Notes under the pieces: generated by a model
Databases searched by the model: none
What the model was told of the DNA's origin: nothing
The model's input: only the letters and a program-made list of their open reading frames with translations
Assembly (NCBI RefSeq): GCF_029428675.1
Contig: NZ_JAJNEL010000002.1
Coordinates: 1-64,000 of the forward strand
Reading direction: 5' to 3'
From: Streptomyces sp. JH14
GTDB lineage: Bacteria; Actinomycetota; Actinomycetes; Streptomycetales; Streptomycetaceae
Length of the DNA stretch: 64,000 nucleotides
Shown: piece by piece, positions 34,830 to 43,829 of the stretch
Layout of the letters: every line of letters starts with the position of its first letter
Position numbering within the stretch: the stretch's first letter is position 1
Position numbers and translations under genes: made by a program

Positions 34830-36017
34830 ATGAGTCACTCACCCTATGCAGACAGTGCCTGGTACCGGCCGATGCTCGCCCGCCACTCCGGCGAGGATCA
34901 CCGCACCGCCACCGCGCTGGAGTTGTTCTTCGATCTCTGTTTCGTTGCCGCCGTTGCTCAGGCAGCCTCAGCCTTCGAGCACGAGTTCGCCGCGGGGCAC
35001 CTGGGTCGCGCACTACTCGGCTATGCGCTCGTGTTCTTCGCGATCTGGTGGGCCTGGATGAACTTCACCTGGTTCGCCTCCGCCTACGACACCGACGACG
35101 TCCCGTACCGGCTGCTCACCCTGGTCCAGATCTGCGGGGCTCTCGTCCTGGCCGCCGGCACCGCACAGGCGCTCACGCACGGGAATTTCACGATCATGAC
35201 CTGGGGCTATGTCGTCATGCGGCTGGCCATGGTCACTCAATGGCTGCGTGCCGCACACACGGACCGGGAACGCCGCGCTTCCTGCCTGCGCTACGCCCAG
35301 GGCATCTTCGTCCTGCAGTTGGGCTGGCTGGCCCGCCTGGCCCTGCCCGACGAGGGTGGTGTCGCATCGTTCGGCATCCTTGCCCTCGGCGAACTCGCGG
35401 TGCCCGTGTGGGCCGAGCGTGCGGCCGGTACCACGTGGCACCCGCACCACATAGCCGAGCGCTACGGCCTTTTCACACTGATCGTGCTCGGGGAGTCCAT
35501 CACGGCTGCCACACTTGCCGTCCGGACCGCGCTGGACACCGACGCGGAACTCGGGTCCGTCCTCGTGATCGCGCTGGGTGGGTTGCTCACTGTCTTCGCC
35601 CTGTGGTGGCTCTACTTCACCCAGGACGCACCACGCCGACTCAGCAACCAGACCACGGCGATGCTGTGGGGATACGGCCACTACGCCGTCTTCAGCGCCG
35701 CGGCTGCCGTCGGCGCAGGCCTCGCCCTCAACGTCGGCCACGCCACCGGCCACGGCCCGCTCACCGATCACCAGGCGGCAGCCTCCTACACAGTGCCCGT
35801 CGCCGTCTTCATAGCCTGCGTATGGCTTCTGCACCGGCGGGCAGCGCAGTTGCCCACCCTGGCCAATGTCCTCCATCCGGTCGCTGCGCTCGCCGTCCTC
35901 GCCACCACGTTCACCCCGATTCCCGTACTCGGCACCGGTGTCATCGCGGGGCTCCTGATCGGTGCGACTCTCACCGTGGTCCGACGCGCGGAGGTCAGAG
36001 CCCCACTGCCCGCCTGA
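34830..36017 (+). CDS. Low-temperature requirement protein A (LtrA) family membrane protein
   Basis: 395 residues, about ten hydrophobic segments. The family opening ATALELFFDLCFVAAVAQAA near residue 25 and WWAWMNFTWFASAYDTDD near 70 are diagnostic, as are HIAERYGLFTLIVLGESI near 208 and WWLYFTQ near 255. LtrA proteins are multi-pass membrane proteins of unknown transport or redox role, named after a Listeria locus for cold growth. ATG at 34830 has AGGGA about eleven bases upstream. Divergent from the HSL-type hydrolase gene. Confidence 0.92.
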   Translation: MSHSPYADSAWYRPMLARHSGEDHRTATALELFFDLCFVAAVAQAASAFEHEFAAGHLGRALLGYALVFFAIWWAWMNFTWFASAYDTDDVPYRLLTLVQICGALVLAAGTAQALTHGNFTIMTWGYVVMRLAMVTQWLRAAHTDRERRASCLRYAQGIFVLQLGWLARLALPDEGGVASFGILALGELAVPVWAERAAGTTWHPHHIAERYGLFTLIVLGESITAATLAVRTALDTDAELGSVLVIALGGLLTVFALWWLYFTQDAPRRLSNQTTAMLWGYGHYAVFSAAAAVGAGLALNVGHATGHGPLTDHQAAASYTVPVAVFIACVWLLHRRAAQLPTLANVLHPVAALAVLATTFTPIPVLGTGVIAGLLIGATLTVVRRAEVRAPLPA

Positions 36018-36107
36018 CGCGCTCGGTCGCGCCGCCCGGTGCCGTCGAGAAACGCGTGGACATTCAGGGCAGCGCTGACCGCGCCGGCATGGGACGATCC
36101 ATCGGTG

Positions 36108-36500
36108 ATGCGACTCGTGAACCGCGACCGCTCGCTCGAGGAGCTCGAGCGCGACCGTTGGCCGGCCCCGTCGGGCGATGCAACCCGGCTTGTGATGACC
36201 GCGCATGAGCTGCGGCGTAAGCCGATCGGCGAGCTGACCGTCGAGGATCTGCGGCTGCTGATCAGGCAGAACGAGGGCCTTACCCACCTCCTGCCGCTGG
36301 CGCTGGAGGTCCTGCGGTCGGACCCGATGGCGGAAGGCCACATGTATGAGGGCGATCTGCTGGCGGCCGTACTCACCAGGAGTTCAGAGGTCTGGAGCAC
36401 ATCTGCCGAACTCGGTCGTGAGCTTCGTCTGATCGTCTCGGAGCTCAGTGATCCGGCGCCGGACCTGAAGCAAGAGGTGGACCGGTTCCTGGCTCTGTAA
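36108..36500 (+). CDS. CdiI_2-like contact-dependent inhibition immunity protein
   Basis: 130 residues, alpha-helical and acidic. RSLEELERDRWP, LRRKPIGELTVEDLRLLIRQ, GLTHLLPLALEVLRSDP and YEGDLLAAVL follow the pattern of the CdiI_2 family. Such proteins neutralise a partner nuclease toxin, but no toxin or polymorphic-toxin gene is adjacent. It may protect against toxins of neighbours, or be a co-opted helical protein. The ATG at 36108 follows a GTG three bases earlier; the ribosome-binding site is weak. Confidence 0.7.
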   Translation: MRLVNRDRSLEELERDRWPAPSGDATRLVMTAHELRRKPIGELTVEDLRLLIRQNEGLTHLLPLALEVLRSDPMAEGHMYEGDLLAAVLTRSSEVWSTSAELGRELRLIVSELSDPAPDLKQEVDRFLAL

Positions 36501-36825
36501 GCCGTCGGCAACGCCTCCTTGCAGGTGTCCGGGTGCCACACGGCAGAAGGATCCCCTCCTGTCCACGGCCTCGGCTCGAACCCGTTGCGTTTCCGAAGAA
36601 ACAGTGGCAAGAATGGATGAGACACAGCTTCATTGTTCATCGTCCCAAGAATCGCCGAAGCGCATTCGCCGGCAAGCCTGGAAGCCACAGGTGCTCAGCC
36701 TGGTCCAGGCCGAGCATGCTCCTGCATATGATGTCCCGGGGACCCGTCCCGGCGTTCGGCTCGAGTGACATCGCAGGTGAGCCAGGCGGGAACGCGACAC
36801 GAAAGGTTGAGGACGAGAGGAACAC
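36501..36825. other. Intergenic, nothing recognised
   Basis: 325 bases, slightly lower in G+C than the surroundings, with no supported gene. It holds the promoter of the following gene. Confidence 0.35.
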
Positions 36826-37446
36826 ATGGTCTCCGCAGCCCGCACGGCACATCACATCGAGATCACCACCGAGAGCCTTCAAGAGGACCTGGCCCGCCTG
36901 GAAGTCCAAAGGCAGGCGCTGGAAAGGGAACTGACCGCGGTCGTCGCCCATCTCGGTTCCGTCCAGCGCGCCCTCGGTGCCCTCCAGGCGCTGATGTCCG
37001 AGACGGGTGACACGGTGTCGTCCGACATCACCGGCACCGCAGAGGCCGACCACGGCACGGCTCCCTCACCCGCGCAACCCCACGCGGAGACACTGCCCCC
37101 GGACCGGGCGGACGCCACAGCCGCGCCCGTACACCGGACCCGGCGGCCGGAGCGCCGGCCCGAGACCCAGAAGCCCGCTCCCCCGGCCGCCCGCTCCGGC
37201 GCGACAACCGATTCCCGGACCGCCACCGACGGGGACACGAACTACGGCAGACTGACCGAGCAGATCCTGGAGTACTTCGCCGGAGTCGGCAACGTCGACG
37301 TGCGCGCCCGCGACGTCGCGGCGGTTCTCGGCCGCGACACCGACAGCGGCAGCATCAACACCGTCAGAAGCACCCTGGACCGCCTGGTCGGCGCCTCCCG
37401 AATCCGCCGAACCGGACGAGGCCTCTACCGCGCCAAGAAGTCCTGA
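36826..37446 (+). CDS. Coiled-coil plus winged-helix-like protein, unknown function
   Basis: 206 residues, not recognised. Residues ~15-58 form a coiled coil (LQEDLARLEVQRQALERELT and on). The middle ~65-140 is a Pro/Ala/Thr-rich disordered linker. The last 65 residues (YGRLTEQILEYFAGVGNVDV, ARDVAAVLGRDTD, TVRSTLDRLVGASRI, GLYRA) look like a winged-helix DNA-binding domain with a basic end (RAKKS). ATG at 36826 has GAGAGGAA five bases upstream. A DNA-binding dimer is a reasonable inference. No neighbours are close enough to suggest an operon. Confidence 0.75.
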   Translation: MVSAARTAHHIEITTESLQEDLARLEVQRQALERELTAVVAHLGSVQRALGALQALMSETGDTVSSDITGTAEADHGTAPSPAQPHAETLPPDRADATAAPVHRTRRPERRPETQKPAPPAARSGATTDSRTATDGDTNYGRLTEQILEYFAGVGNVDVRARDVAAVLGRDTDSGSINTVRSTLDRLVGASRIRRTGRGLYRAKKS

Positions 37447-38736
37447 GGATCCGCCGCAACGAGACGGTGCCACAAGCAGACGAACAACCCGGCACTGACC
37501 ACGCACGCGCGCCCTGCGCATCGGGCCGACAAACGTTCCTGGTGCGCGGGGCGGCTCTCAATGCGCTCCAGGCTGCCACGGCCCCAGCGTCTCCTGCCCG
37601 CGCTTCTGCGCGGCGAGGTGCCCCACATATGCCGTCCTGCCCGCTGACCGTGGTGTCGCCGCGAGGATTCGGGCTTTATCCCCCGCCGGCGTCGGCCCAG
37701 CGGGGAAACAGCCCAGGCGCCACCTACGGGGGACAGGAGGACAAACCCGGAACACGACACCTGAGCGGCTCTGGTCGCAGGTGCCAACACGTTCGAGCAT
37801 GCTCCACGGAAGCCGTGTCCGACGCGACGCCCACAACGATGTGATCAGCGTACCAGGGCCCACGACGATTCCACACTTTCCCCAGCAAGCGATGCCACTG
37901 TGTGTACGGACGCTCGACATCCCCGGCGCCTCCCGACAGGCGCTGCCCCACCTCGCCGCCCCACGACCCGGCACTCGGCCGGCGCCAACGACCAGCGACT
38001 TTGCGCTACGCATGCCGGAATTTCCTTCCGGCGGACTCCGCGCGGGGCGATGAAGGAAGGCGCAGACCGCCGGCGCATGCCGCCCGTCATGTTGCGTAAC
38101 AGTGTGATGACATGCCCCCCAGCGCGCCTTGATCGCCGTCGACCTCCTGACGCAACATCTGGGAAGTGTGAGCGCTCCGTATCAACCTCCCGTTCTTCCG
38201 TACCCCGCCGAAGGCCCTGCGTCTCCCCTGTCCCCCGGCACTCACACGATCGTCGTCCAGCACGGGTCCTCCCACGTCGAACAGCGCTATGGACTTCTGT
38301 GCCGCAGTGGCCGGGTTCCTCTCAGCACAGCGCGAGGACGCGCCGTCAGCTGGAAGGGCAAGCGGGCAGTGCACCCCGGGGCGACTCGAGCACGCACGGA
38401 AGCCGTCGACGGGCGCAGCTTGCTGCCAACGGCGGAGTGCGGGCAAGAACACGGTTCGGTCCACCTGTAGCGACCGGCAGCGCCTCGACACCCGTGGTGG
38501 TGGTGTCGAGGTCGGATGCGGGGGCCGGCAGGGCGGAGCCGATCTTCCATCCACCCCTTGTGCCCGGCCGCACTGTTGACGGCACGCCAGTGGGCGGCGT
38601 CCGGCGCGGCAGGCCACTGGCGGCCGGGCGTCGACGCCACGTGGTCAGCAAAGCCGTCCGGACCTGCGTCGAGGGCGGGCGACCGTGCCATCGGCGCGCT
38701 CCACCTCCTCGGAGCGTCACAGATCACACCGTCTTT
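37447..38736. other. 1.3-kb gene-free region
   Basis: No frame on either strand has protein-like composition, and none of the longer ones resembles a family. ATGTTGCGT at 38089 pairs with ACGCAACAT at 38150 over 9 bases at a distance of 52. Composition is less G+C-rich toward the right. Probably decayed DNA or an unrecognised RNA locus. Confidence 0.4.
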
Positions 38737-38759
38737 AATTGACATCTCATATACCAATT
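38737..38759 (+). promoter_or_regulatory. NsrR-like box 1 with TTGACA
   Basis: An 11-1-11 inverted repeat, left arm AATTGACATCT and right arm ATATACCAATT. It fits the NsrR layout and resembles the known Streptomyces sites ending TACCAATT. It overlaps a perfect -35 TTGACA (38739-38744), with a poor -10 eighteen bases later. It lies about 215 bases before the flavohemoprotein gene. Confidence 0.55.
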
Positions 38760-38940
38760 AACAATCATGAGGTTGTGAGGTCACGCGGTACCTCACCAAC
38801 GGCCCGACCCGGGCCGAACAGGATCGGATCGCCCTCACAGGCAGGCCGATTCGGGCATCGCAGCGGCATCGAGAGGAGCGTCTCACCCGCCCGGATGACG
38901 TCACCCACCCTCTGCGTACGCGCACCAGCCCTCGTCAATA

Positions 38941-38963
38941 AATTGGCATTTCCCATGCAAGAT
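38941..38963 (+). promoter_or_regulatory. NsrR-like box 2
   Basis: Left arm AATTGGCATTT, one base, right arm CCATGCAAGAT. The left arm matches nine of eleven positions of the NsrR half-site AANATGCATTT as I recall it, and repeats the left arm of box 1 with two changes. It ends just before the AGGGG ribosome-binding site, so a bound repressor would block transcription or loading. Confidence 0.6.
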
Positions 38964-38973
38964 AGGGGTCAAC

Positions 38974-40185
38974 ATGCTCTCCTCCCAGTCGGCACCCGTA
39001 GTCCGTGCCACGCTCCCTGCCGTTGGTGCCAACCTCGGCACCATCTCAGAGGTGTTCTACCGGAACATGTTCGAGGAGCGGCCGGAACTGCTGCGCAACC
39101 TGTTCAACCGCGCGAATCAAGCCAACGGCACTCAGCGTGAAGCCCTTGCCGGTGCCGTCGCGGCCTTCGCCACCATGCTGGTCGAACACCCCGGCGAACG
39201 TCCCGACGCCATCCTCGGCCGCATTGCCCACAAGCATGTTTCGCTGGGCATCACGTCCGACCAGTACACCCTCGTCGGGCGCCACCTGCTGGGTGCCGTC
39301 GGGGACGTCCTCGGCGACGCCGTGACCGCGGCCGTGGCCGCGGCGTGGGACGAGGTGTACTGGCTGATGGCCAACGCCCTCATCGCCATGGAGGCCCGGC
39401 TGTACGCCGAGGCCGGAGTCACGGACGGCGCCGTCTGGCGTGACATGGAGATCGCCGAGCGCACCGAAGAATCCCCCGACACCGCCTCGTTCGTCCTGCG
39501 CCGCCCCGACGGCCTGCCCACCGACCCGTTCCTCCCGGGGCAGTACGTCAGCGTCCAGGCCGAACTCCCCGACGGGGGCAAGCAGATACGCCAGTACAGC
39601 CTTTCCACGGCCCCTGGCCGCGACACATGGCGTATCACCGTCAAGCGAGAGCGCTCAGCCGACGGACAGGTCCCCGAGGGGGAGGTGTCGTCCTGGCTGC
39701 ACGCCCATGCCCACCCCGGCCAGGTCCTGAAGGTCTCCCTGCCCGTCGGCGACCTCGTTCTTCCGCAGGGCGACAGCCCCCTGCTGTTCGCCTCCGCCGG
39801 CATCGGCGTCACACCGATGCTCTCCATGCTGGATCACCTCGCCGACGAGTCCCCCGACCGCCCTGTCGTGGTCGCCCACGCCGACCGCTCCCCCGCCCAC
39901 CACGCGCACCGTCTGGAGCTGGCCGGACTGATCGGTCGCCTGCCCAACTCGTCGTTGCACCTGTGGTACGAGGGTGGGGCAGGGGAGCCGGACCAGCCCC
40001 AGACACATGTGTACGAAGGCTGGGCAGACGTGAAAGGTCTGTCCCTTCCGGCAAACCTCACCGCCTTCCTGTGCGGCCCCTTGCCCTTCATGCAGGCCGT
40101 CCGCGGTGACCTGCTCTCTCAGGGACTCAGCCCCGCGATGATTCACTACGAGGTCTTCGGCCCCGATCTCTGGCTCAGCAAGTAG
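38974..40185 (+). CDS. hmp: Flavohemoprotein, nitric oxide dioxygenase
   Basis: 403 residues, the full Hmp length. A globin domain (1-~140) has Tyr29 (FYRNMF) at the B10 position and proximal His88 in AHKHVSLGI. The FAD domain has RQYSLSTAPG near 204-213, and the NAD domain has FASAGIGVTPMLSMLDHL near 270 and FLCGPLPFM near 364. The C-terminal YEVFGPD is typical. Hmp oxidises nitric oxide to nitrate with O2 and NADH. ATG has AGGGG six bases upstream. Two NsrR-like boxes precede it, so induction by NO is likely. No nsrR gene is in the window. Confidence 0.96.
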   Translation: MLSSQSAPVVRATLPAVGANLGTISEVFYRNMFEERPELLRNLFNRANQANGTQREALAGAVAAFATMLVEHPGERPDAILGRIAHKHVSLGITSDQYTLVGRHLLGAVGDVLGDAVTAAVAAAWDEVYWLMANALIAMEARLYAEAGVTDGAVWRDMEIAERTEESPDTASFVLRRPDGLPTDPFLPGQYVSVQAELPDGGKQIRQYSLSTAPGRDTWRITVKRERSADGQVPEGEVSSWLHAHAHPGQVLKVSLPVGDLVLPQGDSPLLFASAGIGVTPMLSMLDHLADESPDRPVVVAHADRSPAHHAHRLELAGLIGRLPNSSLHLWYEGGAGEPDQPQTHVYEGWADVKGLSLPANLTAFLCGPLPFMQAVRGDLLSQGLSPAMIHYEVFGPDLWLSK

Positions 40186-40197
40186 CACTGCCGTCCC

Positions 40198-40226
40198 GGA
40201 GGCGGGCTCGGCAGCAACCCGCCTCC
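40198..40226 (+). terminator. Terminator after hmp
   Basis: GGAGGCGGG pairs with CCCGCCTCC around an 11-base loop, 12 bases past the stop. Confidence 0.7.
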
Positions 40227-40667
40227 ACCTGAGCTGCCCCCGCGCAGCCCGCCTCGGCCACGGCTGCTCTCGTCCTCGCTGCAGACCTCGCAGGGGCACG
40301 ATCGGCGCGGCCGTCCCACGGGATGCGACCCACCGGGACTCATTCGTCACCGGGCCCGGTCGCGAGCACCCGCGCCGCCCCGGACCGGCCTGGATGGCCC
40401 ACGATGGCGACCCGCTCCACGTCCTGCAGAAGATCGCCGAACCTGGTTCGATCACCACGAGCCGGCGCGCTACGTCCCCCCGACCGCATGTCGCTCCACC
40501 TCCCGGGTGAGTCGCTCAGCACCCGCCTGGCCATCCGCCGGTCGTCACGCGAGGTGCCCGCGGGGGGGTGACCTCACGGCCAGGCATCGCCGGTGTATTG
40601 CGGCGGCCGGAGTCCCCCGCGAGGGCTCTTGTCGACCGCGTCCCCAAAAACTCCCCGGACATGCGGA
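40227..40667. other. Intergenic, no gene
   Basis: Between hmp and the tRNA terminator. No protein-like frame and no second tRNA seen. Confidence 0.4.
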
Positions 40668-40701
40668 AAGGACCGCATCCAATCTCTCGGATGCGGTCCT
40701 T
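40668..40701 (-). terminator. Terminator of tRNA-Pro
   Basis: Perfect 13-bp stem AAGGACCGCATCC/GGATGCGGTCCTT with an 8-base loop, 20 bases beyond the tRNA 3' end, followed by a short T-run on the minus strand. Confidence 0.8.
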
Positions 40702-40720
40702 CACCTGCGACTCTTACGAG

Positions 40721-40794
<74 letters not shown>

Positions 40795-41615
40795 TTGTCT
40801 GCTCGTCTGACCTGGGCTTTCCCCCTGGCCGAACGCGCATGAGAACAATACCGCACTCGAGCGGGTGCTCACGAACCACTTGTGATCGTTGACCTCGACC
40901 ATGCTCGAGGTCGATCACTGCCGTCCGCGCCCTGCGCAACCGACACACCGGCCTGCTGGTGCGGCGAGCAACCGGCTGAGGGGCTCGATGACGGGCGACG
41001 AGAAGCACGGTCCCGCTGCCACCTCGCTCCTCGGTGCACTCCGGGTGCCGTACAGCCGTGTACGGCGCGTCACACCCGGCACTGTCGACGATCGGGATTC
41101 GAGGCGGTCGGCTGATCGACCGAGACCGTGAACGGACGCGATCACGAGGCGCTGCACACAGAGCTTGCGGCGCACCATCCGGGGCGGCCGCGGTCACCCG
41201 CGTGACCGCCCACGGACCGGCTTCCCTCCTCGGCGACACCGCCGCCCCGGCCAGGGAACGATGGGGATCCGCCCCTCATGGACACTGTGCGTGACCTATC
41301 CGTCACCACCGGATCGCGCTGCTGGACGACGATTCCTGGCCGGCCGGGATCAGCCGGGACGGTCTCGTCTGCGCCACGCGCCCATCCGGACCTCGTCTCC
41401 CATGCCGGGGCATCCGGGAGCGGCCGCTGATCGGCGCGGGGGCCAGACCGGCCCTGACCGGCCTGCGGCCGATCGGTACAGGGGCGCCGGGGGTGGGATT
41501 CGGTGCTCGGGGGCGTTGTCCCGGGCGACCGGCGACCGGGGCTTGCTGTGTCCTCAACCGCCGGACGGGCTGTGTGCGGCCCGTCCGGCGGAAGTGGATC
41601 ACGTGCGCACGGGGC
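40795..41615. other. 821-base intergenic region
   Basis: Upstream of the tRNA and downstream of the beta-helix gene, both leftward. No convincing gene. The hairpin at 40882 is the only structure. Confidence 0.4.
40882..40918. repeat. Bulged inverted repeat
   Basis: GTGATC, GTT bulge, GACCTCGA, loop CCATGC, TCGAGGTC, GATCAC: 14 base pairs. About 90 bases upstream of the tRNA, so either a regulatory site or a terminator of lost transcription. Confidence 0.45.
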
Positions 41616-43829
41616 CTACGGGTGGATCAGGACCTGGGAGAGGGCTACCCGACCTGTCCCAGACACGGCGATCTTCACCGTACGGGTCCTGCTGTCCAGG
41701 TTCAGCACGGTCGGGCGCAGCGCCTTGCCGCTCACATGGACGGTGCCGTCGTCCGTGATGACGTCGAAGTCCGCCGTCGTGGATGACGAGTTGTTCCAGA
41801 TCTCGATCTCTCGGACCCGCTGCGTGGCGCCCAGGTCGACCTGCCACCAGGCGCCCGCCTCGGACAGCGTGCGGGTGTCCGTGTTGGTGTCGGCGTCGAG
41901 GGCGAGCACGGGAGCCGCGGCACCCTCGGTGGAGGACTGGGTCGCTGTGCCCGTGCGTGCCAGGTCGGTGCGCAGCTGCTCGACCGGGCCGCCGTGGGCG
42001 CCGGCCCGTGCGGCGACGGCGAGGGCTTCGGCCGGCAGCCTGTCCAGGCCGGTGTGGTTGTCCGTCATCACGGATCCGGTCCCGGCGAGCGCGGGCGCGG
42101 CGGTGTCGGTCCAGTTGGCACGGGCCGTGTTCTGGATGCCGTAGTCCGCCCAGTTGGAGACCCACTTGTAGCCGATGCGGGTGATCACGTTGTTCTCGAC
42201 GGTGATGTGCGAGGACTGCTCGTCGAGGTAGATGCCGTTGCCGTCCCGTTCGGTGTTGCCGAAGGCGGAACGGTTGATGTAGTTGCCGGAGACGACCGTG
42301 CCGGGCTGGGCGCCCTGGGTGTAGATCGCGCCGCCGTCGTGCTGCTGCTGGGCGACCTCCATGACGTTCGTGATCCGGTTGCCGGTCACCTTGTTGTCGC
42401 GCAGCACTGACTGCCGGGCTTCGGGCTGGTTCCAGCCCCAGCCGACCGAGATGCCGGAGTACGGAAGGTGGTCGAGGCTGTTGTGATCAACCGTCAGCTC
42501 CGCCTCGTAACCGGCCCAGATACCGACCGAGTCGGTGTACTCGACGCCGGAGCGGGTGATCGTGTTGTACGCGATCATGTTCCGCTCCCCCGCGAGCGAC
42601 GCGTCGGGCTGCGGTTCGGTGTCGCCCACGTAGACCGCGCCCGAGGACAGGTCGGTGAACGTAGAGCGGGTCAGGGAGCTGTCCTTGGTGCCCGCCTCGA
42701 GTATCGCGCCCGCTCCGCCGAGGTGGCTGAACCGGGCGTTCTCGATGGAGATGTGCTGCCCGCCGCGGACGGTGACCGCGGCGGACGGCTTGGTGTAGAA
42801 GCGGCCCGCGTGGTCGACGGGCCCGGTGGCGCCGGTCAGGGTGAGACCGGCCTGCATGCCCGCGTAGCCCTCGTCGGTGTCGGGCTGGCGATACGCCGCA
42901 TACGCGAAGCCGATCCCGCTGACGGTGACGTCGTGGGCACCGTCGACGACGAGCAGCTGTTCGGTGTGCGGAGTGAGGGCCTGCGCACGGCGCATGTTCT
43001 CGCCCTCGCGCGGCAGGTAGGTGACGGTGCGCTCCCCCGAGTTCCAGACGAACTCACCCGGCTGATCAAGCAGTTCGGGGGCGTTCTCGAAGAAGGCGAC
43101 GCCGCTGTATCGGGTGGAGTCGACCGCCGTGGTGTCCCACGCGGGTCCGGTGCGGTTGGTGCCGCCCGCGGAGTTGGTCCAGCAGGGCTGGGCGAAGGTG
43201 AGGAGGTCGCCGCTGACGCCGGCGATCCGGCAGTGGTAGTTGCGCCAGCGGACCCGGACGACGGCCTCGGCGTCGGTGGGCCGCTGCCAGGCGGCGATGC
43301 CGGTGGACGTCGCCCCGGTCATGCCGGTCCTGGTGGCGTCGCAGACGCTCGCCGCGCAGGATGTGCCGCGGGCGCGGGTTGCGCGCCTGCCGTCGACGAA
43401 GAGCTGGCGTGGGGTGACCCCGGCCGGGACGGCGGCGGTCCAGGTACCGTCGGCGTTCTGCGCCCAGCCGGTGATGTTCCGGCTGCCGGAGAGGACCGGC
43501 CGGGCGCCCGGAGCAGCGGTCCAGGTGACGGGGTGCCCGTCCGTCCCGGAGTCCTCGGCGCCGAGTCGCAGGGGTGCGTCGAGGTGGTACGTACCGCCCT
43601 TGAGCAGGACGCGGATGTCACGGCCGGTGTCGGTGCGGGCGCGGTCGCGGGCGCCTTCCAAGGAACACGGGCGCGCGACCGTACAGGTGGTGCCGTGGCC
43701 GTCCGGTGCCGCGTACAAGGTGCGTGCGCCGGGTGCGGCCTGTGCGCTCGGAGCGGCGACAAGGGCAGCCAGGGCAGCCGCGGCGACGGCGGCAGCGGTT
43801 CTCCGTAGAACGTTCATCGGCTGGTTCAC
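41616..43829 (-). CDS. Secreted right-handed beta-helix protein with C-terminal discoidin-like domain
   Basis: 737 residues. Signal peptide to about residue 35 (NVLRRTAAAVAAAALAALVA, APSAQA). Residues ~35-560 look like a parallel beta-helix of the pectate-lyase-like superfamily, with repeated short turns such as ISIENARFSHLGGAGAI, STFTDLSSGAVYVGD and ITVENNVITRIG. The last ~140 residues (ATQSSTEGAAAPVLALDADT, WWQVDLGATQRVREIEIWNN) form an F5/8-type galactose-binding module. This suggests a polysaccharide lyase or glycosidase acting outside the cell. GTG start overlaps the stop of the M1 peptidase gene (GTGA). Last gene of the ABC transporter operon. Exact enzyme class not decidable. Confidence 0.85.
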   Translation of the reverse strand: MNQPMNVLRRTAAAVAAAALAALVAAPSAQAAPGARTLYAAPDGHGTTCTVARPCSLEGARDRARTDTGRDIRVLLKGGTYHLDAPLRLGAEDSGTDGHPVTWTAAPGARPVLSGSRNITGWAQNADGTWTAAVPAGVTPRQLFVDGRRATRARGTSCAASVCDATRTGMTGATSTGIAAWQRPTDAEAVVRVRWRNYHCRIAGVSGDLLTFAQPCWTNSAGGTNRTGPAWDTTAVDSTRYSGVAFFENAPELLDQPGEFVWNSGERTVTYLPREGENMRRAQALTPHTEQLLVVDGAHDVTVSGIGFAYAAYRQPDTDEGYAGMQAGLTLTGATGPVDHAGRFYTKPSAAVTVRGGQHISIENARFSHLGGAGAILEAGTKDSSLTRSTFTDLSSGAVYVGDTEPQPDASLAGERNMIAYNTITRSGVEYTDSVGIWAGYEAELTVDHNSLDHLPYSGISVGWGWNQPEARQSVLRDNKVTGNRITNVMEVAQQQHDGGAIYTQGAQPGTVVSGNYINRSAFGNTERDGNGIYLDEQSSHITVENNVITRIGYKWVSNWADYGIQNTARANWTDTAAPALAGTGSVMTDNHTGLDRLPAEALAVAARAGAHGGPVEQLRTDLARTGTATQSSTEGAAAPVLALDADTNTDTRTLSEAGAWWQVDLGATQRVREIEIWNNSSSTTADFDVITDDGTVHVSGKALRPTVLNLDSRTRTVKIAVSGTGRVALSQVLIHP

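Noticed and set aside
37900..38742. 280-codon plus-strand frame before hmp
   Set aside because: Arg/Pro-rich with no family resemblance; base composition at third positions is not that of a Streptomyces gene.
38767..38940. ATGAGGTTG just after NsrR box 1 as the start of an nsrR gene
   Set aside because: A stop follows after three codons and no other frame matches the Rrf2 family; a relic cannot be shown.
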